In this document: one piece after another, positions 48,401 to 57,400 of the stretch
Numbering within the stretch: the stretch's first letter is position 1
How the letters are laid out: each line of letters begins with the position of its first letter
NCBI RefSeq assembly: GCF_902459465.1
Contig: NC_047080.1
Span: 4,441,214-4,505,213 of the forward strand
Source: Asterias rubens
Taxonomy: Eukaryota > Echinodermata > Asteroidea > Forcipulatida > Asteriidae
DNA length: 64,000 bases
Direction of reading: 5' to 3'
The notes under the pieces: model-generated
What the model was told of the DNA's origin: nothing
Database searches by the model: none
Seen by the model: the letters and a program-made list of their open reading frames with translations, nothing else
Made by a program: the position numbers and the translations under genes

Positions 48401-51400
48401 ATTAATTAAAAATTTCAAAAACCAATGCATTTTTTTTATTACTAGAATTAGGTTATCCATCTCGAAATCAATAAAGTATTCCTTACAAAGCTTGATTAAA
48501 AAGGTGTCCTGGAGAGGGATTTTCTGGCGAATAAAGATAAAGGTTCCACAATCCAACCGACCAAAGGTGTTAAAGAATAAAACCAAAGCACTGTACGAGG
48601 TGTTAGATCACAGAGAAAAGTAATGTCCTCGCTAATAGAAAGCAGGCAAACCACTTTCTCTCTTTGGTTTCTGTGAGGTACAACTGCATTAGACCATACT
48701 CGTTTAAAAACTTGTTTAAAACTCACTGATGAAAGCGAGAGATCGTGAGCGTGGACGACCCATCCTTGGGGTGACATGTTCCATGATACTAGCTTTCACA
48801 GCTAATGAGAAATCAATTCAGCAACATTAAAAAGGAGAGGTAGTTTTCTACTCTGGTTATGATGAAATTATTGACAAACTATAATAGGGACACCACCACC
48901 ATAGGGCTAGATAGCTCAGTTGGTAGAGCGCCGGCACATTAATCCGGAGGTTGTTTGTTCGAGTCCCACTCTAGTCAATTTATTTCTGTTCGACCCCAAA
49001 TTTACCCAGTCAGTTTCCCTTGCGGTGTTTCTTATTTTTTTGTCCCAACTGAAAATGGACGAAGCCTATTGACAGGAAAGGGAAAAGAAAAGTACCTTAA
49101 TCCCTTTATATTTCAAAACAAAAACAAATAAATGTTTTGAATTGATATTAGAATTTCTTTTTAGAGAAATAGAAATAACTAAATAAGTGATCTTACTTGA
49201 TGAGTTGGACCTTGCTCTAAACTCCTGCTCACTGTCAGACGCTGTGCTGTAATTCCCCGACTTCTCGGCTGATAAAACTGAATAAATATTTACACAAAAT
49301 GCAGCTCAGAACAAAATTTCAGCAGTAAAAGTTTCTTAAAGACAGTGTACACTATTGGTAATTGTCAATGACCAGTCTTCTCACTTGGTGTATCTCAACA
49401 TATGCATAAAATAACAAACCTGTGAAAATTTGAGCTCGATCGGTCGTTGGAGTTCCGAGATAACTATGAAAGAAAAAACACCCTTGTCACACGAAGTTGT
49501 GTGCTTTCAGATGCTTGATTTTGAGACCTCAAGTTCTAAACTTGAGGTCTCAAAATCAAATTCGTGGAAAATTACTTCTTTCTCGAAAACTACTCCACTT
49601 CAGAGGGGGGCCGTTTCTCACAATGTTTTATACTACCAACCTCTCCCCATTACTTGATACCAAGTAAGGTTTTGTACTAATAATTATTTTGAGTAATTAC
49701 CAATAGTGTCCACTGCCTTTAAAAAGGAAAAGCTTTCCCAGCAGGAATAACTGACACGCCAAAAATGTAATCTTAAATACGTTACTCTTTATCATAATTG
49801 CTTCTCTTCACCCATGAGAACGAATGGGTACCGGCGAGAGCTGGGGAGTGACCTGCGATGGACTGGCATCCTGTCCAGGGAGAGTAGAAATATTCACAGT
49901 CGTTTAACGCCAAGGAAATCCGGATATAAACACCAACCTGATGGGCCATATTGGCTCGGGACAGACTTTACTCTACATCAGATGCTAAATAAACTTTGCA
50001 GGAGAAAAAAATCTCTAATAATCTCACCTCTCCTCAAGGCATCTTTAGCTTCGTATTCAGGATGCGTTGCCTTGACGACGGTCTCCTCGGTAGCAACAGC
50101 CATTGAGTTGGTCTTCTTGGAAGGGCTGAGGGTTTTACGACTCAGGGCGTGGATGGCAAGATTGGGGTCGCTGATGTCCTCCTACATCAGGGGGTAAGAG
50201 TCATTATCACACTAGTCAGTTTGCGACCACTTTACGGATTTCTAGCAAATTTCTTTTACCATGTGCTTTTTAGCCTTGCTCAAGGCAGTCGAATCATTCA
50301 CTCCGAAAAAACACCGTCGCTGTATAAAAACCCACCTGTATTCACTGTGCGTAACATCGCACGACACGATGCCCCCGTACACTATCCTCATGCGTCGGCC
50401 GTCAGGCCGACAGCCTTGTAGGGTCTGTGTTGAAGCCACTGACCTCATTACTATAATAAGCGAAGAGTTCCCACGGTCAGCTCATTACCATAATGCCCGC
50501 GAAAGATGAGACATGTCTACATCACACACCACCACCACGGACGCTCAGCGAGCATGATAGGCGTGCGTGATTGGACGTCAAAATGAATTCATTTGCCTCA
50601 CATCCTGTGTTGTCTGATAGGTCTGACGAAAGATATACATATTCATGAGCTGCATACTAGCATATCCGAGAGCCCCCCCCAATTTTTTCCACTTGTGGAA
50701 ATTTTTCAATACAACACATTAAACCCGTAAGTTACAGACCCGACAAGGCTGTCGGCCTGACGGCCTCCGCATGCGGTTAGTGGTACGAGTGCGGATGACT
50801 TGTGTGCACAGTAGTCGTACGATGTGACAGTGTGTATACGGGTGGGTCGTGCGGTGTGATCGCACGCACCACGCACAGGGTATATGGGTGGGTTTCAGTG
50901 ACGTCTTTTCGGAGCGAATCATGCGACTGCCTTGAGCAAGGCTAAGTGCTTTTCAGGTTCAGAGGCAAAACTACATTATGCAACACGTGTGTATGACAAA
51001 ATATGCCATACAGATAATCTGACACTGTATGTTTTGAGGATAGCTATTTTGCCGTTCACGTGTGTCTCATGATATCATTTTACCAACAACTGTGTTGATG
51101 GGGGGAGTGGGGAAGTGGGCTACTCACCATGTTAATAAGTTCACTGCTCAGGCCGAGAAGGTTGTGGAGAGTTTGGAAGGTGACTCGCTGGAGTCTCACG
51201 ACCATCATCTGAAATAAACATTAATGTTTCAAAATCATGAGTACATTTCAGCAAGCGATATTTGATTATTGAGGAACAACAATCTTTTTTTAAATGATGC
51301 AAACACTAATTGCTTCCCTTCATCCTGGAGTATATGGTCACTCGTGAGGCCAGAGGTTATGTTACTTTACCTGGACCACTCTGACGAGACTCTCAGGGTA

Positions 51401-54400
51401 TCTTTCAAACACGGACTGGAAGGCCTTGACTGGTAGCCTGAGCACCATGGTGTCCTCGGTAGCTTTGGCTGATACTGTCTTGTATGGGTTAGGATGGCCC
51501 TGCAGAGACAAAATTTACACAGTTTAGCTGGTTTATTGAAAACTTGATGAAATTACTCTGAAACAAATCAAGCGAAACATTATAGGGTTTGCTATTTTCT
51601 TTGTCGGTGATAATAATAATAATAATAATAAGTTGGGGGCTAATCATCCTTACTCGCAGCTAAGAGCTGAACTGCGAAGGACACGGTTACGTGTTCGAGA
51701 AGCAGGCATGCAAGGGCGCCTTTGGCTGCCAGCCACATCAACCCATCATGACCACGGAGCACAGCCAAGATCGAAAGTGTTTGATTTTTCCCGAGGGAGG
51801 AAAACTGGATGTTCTGGAAATCCCTCGTGGCACAGCAGACAACCAACGCACAACTCAACTCACATATGGCCCAGGCCGTGAATCGAACCTCGGTCACCTT
51901 GGTGAGAGGCGAGCGCTTTACGCACACGCCAACCATGCCACCCTGATAGCCAGCAGCACCATTTACCTTGTACTTTACGTGGATATACCAGCAGTTTTAA
52001 CATTTAACGATTTGGTTAGACTCTGCAAAGAAATGGGACCACCAGGCATGACATGTTTTCCTTGGGAAAAAAGTAGGAACATTGGATCGAGTTCAAGGGC
52101 TGACTTATATACGCATGGTGTATTAGCTTTAATAGACTTCTCAGGAGCCGTACTAATTGCTTGTGACTTTCGGTTGCGGGGGAAAACGTTAGTTTTTGGT
52201 GCCTGGAAGAAAGTCATAGGGGCACACTATGAAGTATGACTTACAGTAATGACATCTAGAACACTGAGTAAACTGTGTACACTGTCCCCCTGTAACACTT
52301 CCTTCACTTCGAACTCATGACCATCCTACAGAGAGATAGAGAGAAAGAGAGAAAAATTTATGAACTTTGCATAAAAGAAGGAAAACAAGTGACATCTGTA
52401 GGAGCGTTGAACAATTTCAAAGTTCTCTTCTGCGACATCAACCAAATAGCATGAAAAATCCCATCAATTGCCACCCTCTAGAAATTCCAATAGAAACTGT
52501 ACGGAAAAATGTCATAGTCAAGGGCTGATAGCTCATGCCAGAAATCAACCATTATTCAAGGGAAACCCATGCCATCATTAAGGGACTAAAAACCCAATCC
52601 ACATAGTGGCCCCGGCAGGTTCGAAAAAAGGGGTCCCAGAGATGGATGGTCGAGGAAACCCAACTACGCCAACATGAACACCCCAACCCAACTGCCCTAA
52701 ATAAACTGTCCCAACACGACTGACCAAACCCTTGACTGCCCAAACCCGACGCTCAAACCCGACCATGTTTAGGAATGACAGGGAGAGACAGTTTGAGAAA
52801 CGGACAGGGAACGTTTAAACTGTACCGGCTCAGTGATGTACACGCAGAGTCTGCCCGACTGAACCACAAAGATGCTGTCGTCAGCCTGACCCCTCCGGAA
52901 CAGGAACGCCCCAGCTGGAAGGAACTTGGTCTCCACTGAGCGACACAGCTCTAGAAAGAGCGGCTGTTCAAAATGACCAAATACCCTGCGGAAAAAGAAG
53001 GGGTTTAGAGATTAGTAACAGAATAGATTAAGTAATAATATTTAATATTTATTCAGGCAATCACATTTACAAGCACATGTACATTAAAAAAATGAACAAA
53101 GTAAAACAACGGTGGGGTGCCCAGTTTAAAAAAAAAACATTGCCAAAAGGCGTATGTCTCCTAAATCCCCAAAAATACATTAAGGCAAGAGTGGGCATAT
53201 AAAAAAGCACAGAAGATAATAAAAATCACTGAACAACTATAAAAGGCAAACAAGCAGAGATATACACAAAAATACACACATAAAGGATATTCGTTAAAAA
53301 GCAGGTCTATACATCAAAATGGTTATAGAGCAATACATAAAAATTTCGTAGGATTGGAAATTTTGCATGATGGGAATACAATCAAGCAAGGTTTGCAGAA
53401 CTCAAGTCCAGTGCACGGACCACTCACCAATGACCATCTAAAAAATTGTATGTCGTGTTGTAGTTGAGCGGTCGAGGTCAACCGGCCCCAGACTCTGGTG
53501 TTGTCAGCTGCAGAGTGTGGGTTCAATACCTGGCCGTGAAACTTGTGCCCTCGGGAAGGCATTTAACCATAATTGCTTTGAAAAAAGTTGGGAAGGTTAG
53601 GGATAGGGTTAAGGCCCGGTCACACAGGCCCCGATAACGAGAACGATAACGAGAACGATAAAAATGCACGCCCTTGATTGGTTGAAATGCTCCACGCAGA
53701 ATACGCCCACGCTCATTCAACCAATCGAGGGCGTGCATTTTTATCGTTCTCGTTTTCGTTCTCGTTATCGGGGCCTGTGTGACCGGGCCTTTAGGGTAAG
53801 GGCATTCTGCTCTACCAGCCAGGCTCCTAGTGGATGATACCCACGCCTAGAAGGGGCAACCTTGTTTCAGTCCCAGTAGTAGGCTGCAACGAGCCCCTGG
53901 TGAAGGTTGATTTTTGGCCAACAGCCCAAACAAGTAAACGTAGCTCTCTTACCTTGAGGTGGGTAAAGCCTTTTGATGTAAGCGATCAAAAGAACAAGGC
54001 CTGTTTACCTGATGTTTTTCAGCATGTAAAGCACCTCGGGAGGTATGTGAAGCTCTGGAGGTAGCTGGATCTCACTCAGGTCAGCCTCTAAGATGGCAGC
54101 TGGCGGCTCCTTGATCTGAAGGACTGGTTGCATACCTCCATCGTCAGTCTGCAGAATACTGAGGGTGAAAACAGCGATTATAAACTTAAAGCCATTATAC
54201 ACTTTCGGAACAGAATTTTTTTTTTTTTTATATCACAAATTTACAAATAACTTCACAGAAGGTAACTTCTCTTGAAATATTATTCCATGAAATGCTTTAC
54301 TTTTTGAGAAAACATTGAAACAATTATCAATTCTCGACATTGAGAATTACAGATTTATAGTAAACACATGTCATGACACGGCGAAGCGTGCAGAAACAAG

Positions 54401-57400
54401 GGTGGGTTTTCCCGTTATTTTCTCCCGACTCCGATGACCGATTGAGCCTAAATTTTCACAGGTTTGTTAAGTTAGTTTATATATAAGTTGTGGGCCTTTG
54501 GACAATACTGTTTACCGAAAGTGTCCAATGGCTTTAAGTTTTATTTCACTTTGTATCATTTATTCTGGTTATGAAGCAAAAGACTCTCAAAAACGAGCCA
54601 AAAATTAAATGGCCTCTTGCTGTTGGCTTTAGTCAAATTAGTGACAACTTGAATGAGCCGGGGGTTAAATTTACTGAAGTTTGATTGTAATTTGCCGGGA
54701 AAACCTTCAACAGCACTCACTTTTTTAAGCTTTTGGCTAGATTGATGTAGTCTCTTCTTTTCCGCACTTGTCGACGGACAGAGTGGACTTGGGCCCCAGA
54801 TATTGATCGTACCTTGAAACAGATAAAATAAACATCTTTAGTACATCACAAGAATGAAGTATCACACGTTCGTTGCTCTACAACGAAATACAAAATTGGC
54901 AACAACTGTAGTGCACAAGCAGGTATTTTGCCCAAAGTGATGAGAGAGAAGTAAAGTAAAAAAGGCCACAATTTCATGGCTCACTTACCATAAGCAAAGA
55001 ATCAGCGCTTGAGGAAATAGGGAATTCAAGGCCAAGCAGATTTCACACGTAAGTAGCCTGGAATTTTTGCTTGTGCGCGTGGCCGTGCATACTCCACGTT
55101 ACTACATGTAGGCATTCTTTGATTACACAGCTAGTGCAGAAAATCGTCAGGTAGCCTTGTAAGTAAGCAAAGAATGGTGATCCTTAGCGCAGAATTCGGT
55201 GGTAAGCACAGTCAGGAAACGTTAAGATTCTTTTGCAACTGCGCTCGTGGGCCATAATAGACAGCTTGGCTCCTCAGATTAGTAGGAAACTTGTACATGT
55301 AGTTCTTTCTATAGCAACGTCACAACCAAAGCTTTAGCCAACCAACTTTTGGAAGCCATAAATGCAAAGCCAAAATAAAATATAGTTTGTGTTCTAAGAC
55401 AATTAATTTGTATCCCAAAATATTCTTACCTTTCTCAACATCTTGCGTCCATAAAAGAGAAACTTCTCCCTTTTCCTGAACCGGGGCTTGGGCACTGTTG
55501 GCTGAGCTGCACATGATACTTAAAAAACAACAGTTAATCAACGTTAATGCTTTTAGTCTAATTCGTTTTAAAGACAGTGGACACTATTGGTAATTGTCAA
55601 AGACCAGTCTTCTCACTTGGTGTATCTCAACATATGCATAAAATAACAAACCTGTGAAAATTTGAGCTCAATCGGTCGTCGAAGTTGCGAGATAATAATG
55701 AAAGAAAAAACACCCTTGTCACACGAAGTTGTGTGCTTTTAGATGGTTGATTTCGAGACCTCAACCTCTAAACTTGAGGTCTCAAAATCAAATTTGTGGA
55801 AAAATACTTCTTTCTCGAAAACTATGTCACTTCAGAGGGAGCCGTTTCTCACAATGTTTTATACCATCAACCTCTCCCCTCTCGTTACAAAGTAAGGTTT
55901 TATGCTAATAATTATTTTGAGTAATTACCAATAGTGTCCACTGCCTTTAAAGGTAAAGTTTGTATCAATACATAAACTGGTCACACCAGTAACTGTGAGT
56001 ACAACCTGAAAACAAAACCATACAAATTTTGGCATTTTCGCACACAAACCTGATACTTCATTCTTGTAAGGGCAAACCAGTTTTTAACTTGTGAAGGGCA
56101 TCTGAGGAAAATTAAAATTTCTACTGGAACATTTCAAAACGGACCAAGGCAATGGCCAGGGGGTAAGGAGGCAATTTACTTTTTTCAATTTGATGAAACG
56201 GTGTTAAGTTTTTCTTAAACAAGCTAGATTGGGTTTTTGGACAACTTGACCCAGAAAATTTAGATTAAATTTTTATATATAGATTTAAGGAAAGTTATAC
56301 TGCAGTATACTGGTAAGCTTTACTGGTAAGCTTTACTTAAAGGAACATTACAGAATTGGTTTTTGCTAACAAAACAGGTGCTGGCAATGTAAGCACTTTA
56401 TGTAATCCACCATATACATAAACTGACAAACCTTTAGAAGTTTGAAATCGATCGGTCATCTGGGTCCATAAGAAAAGTGAAAAACCGATTACAAATTTGT
56501 GCATTTCATCAATGCCAAAATAAAAATGAATAGGCCTAAACCGGTCACTGAGCGATAAACTCCAAATGCGGAGTTGGATTATTTATTTCTCATCAAATAT
56601 GACATTTCAAGCAGAAATATTTCAAGGGATGTTTCTACTATCATCATCATTTAGACCATGTAAGTTTTAGGTAAATCTGTGATCTTCACGATTTTTGTTT
56701 CGTACAAATTCTGTAACATTCCTTTAAGATAATACACAAAAAAGTGCATCAATAATAAGTGGTACATGCATCAATTTGGAAACTAGAAATGAATTGTCGA
56801 AATTTTCTTAAATCAACCATGGTGAACAACTTTGCATTTTGCAAGGGTGAAAGTTTCTTTATGTTTTTCATTTTGAAACAGCCAACACGTTCTGAAGAAG
56901 AACTTTTCTTCAGCGAAAATGTGGCTGTTCAACTTCAATGTTTTTCACTGGTCATAACACCAAATCTTTAAGATGTATTTATTCAGATTGACTTGTTAAA
57001 AAGATAATAATGAAAAGTTTAGTCTATATTGAAAGCATTTAAATGCAAATTCTGGAGAAAAAAATTGAGAGTGAAATTTCTATATAAATAAAGCAACTTT
57101 GTTTGAACATTTTTTAAACAAAAACAAGTTAATCAATCAACACAGAGGTAAATAACTTACATTTTCTACTGCGCCTGTGTCTTATAACACCACAAATAAA
57201 GATGGCCGCCACCAGGATGCCCACGATCAGCACGACCGTCAGCACGGTCTGTTCATACAACGAAAACAGCATGGTGAGATACAAATACCATGATACGAGC
57301 TTGTAGCACGTTTGCAGTCCGAGAAGTGTGATTATAAAATATACACAAAGCCAACCGGACCTGGGCCAGGTACGAACGTGGTTTACATAGCCTGTACTAG

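Larger units (their letters stand above)
51371..52985 (-). other. PNPLA6: PNPLA6/7 first cyclic-nucleotide-binding-like domain (exons 6-8)
   Basis: The segment runs from [15 protein letters not shown] through [18 protein letters not shown] and [15 protein letters not shown] to [17 protein letters not shown]. The fold pattern of a cNMP-binding beta roll is clear. The phosphate-binding cassette (FGE-x-ALL with Arg) is degenerate, as in other NTE proteins, which are not known to be controlled by cyclic nucleotides. Confidence 0.85.

Noticed and set aside
51691-52239. 182-codon plus-strand frame
   Set aside because: It lies antisense to PNPLA6/7 introns, covers a SINE-like repeat at its start and lacks any recognisable domain.
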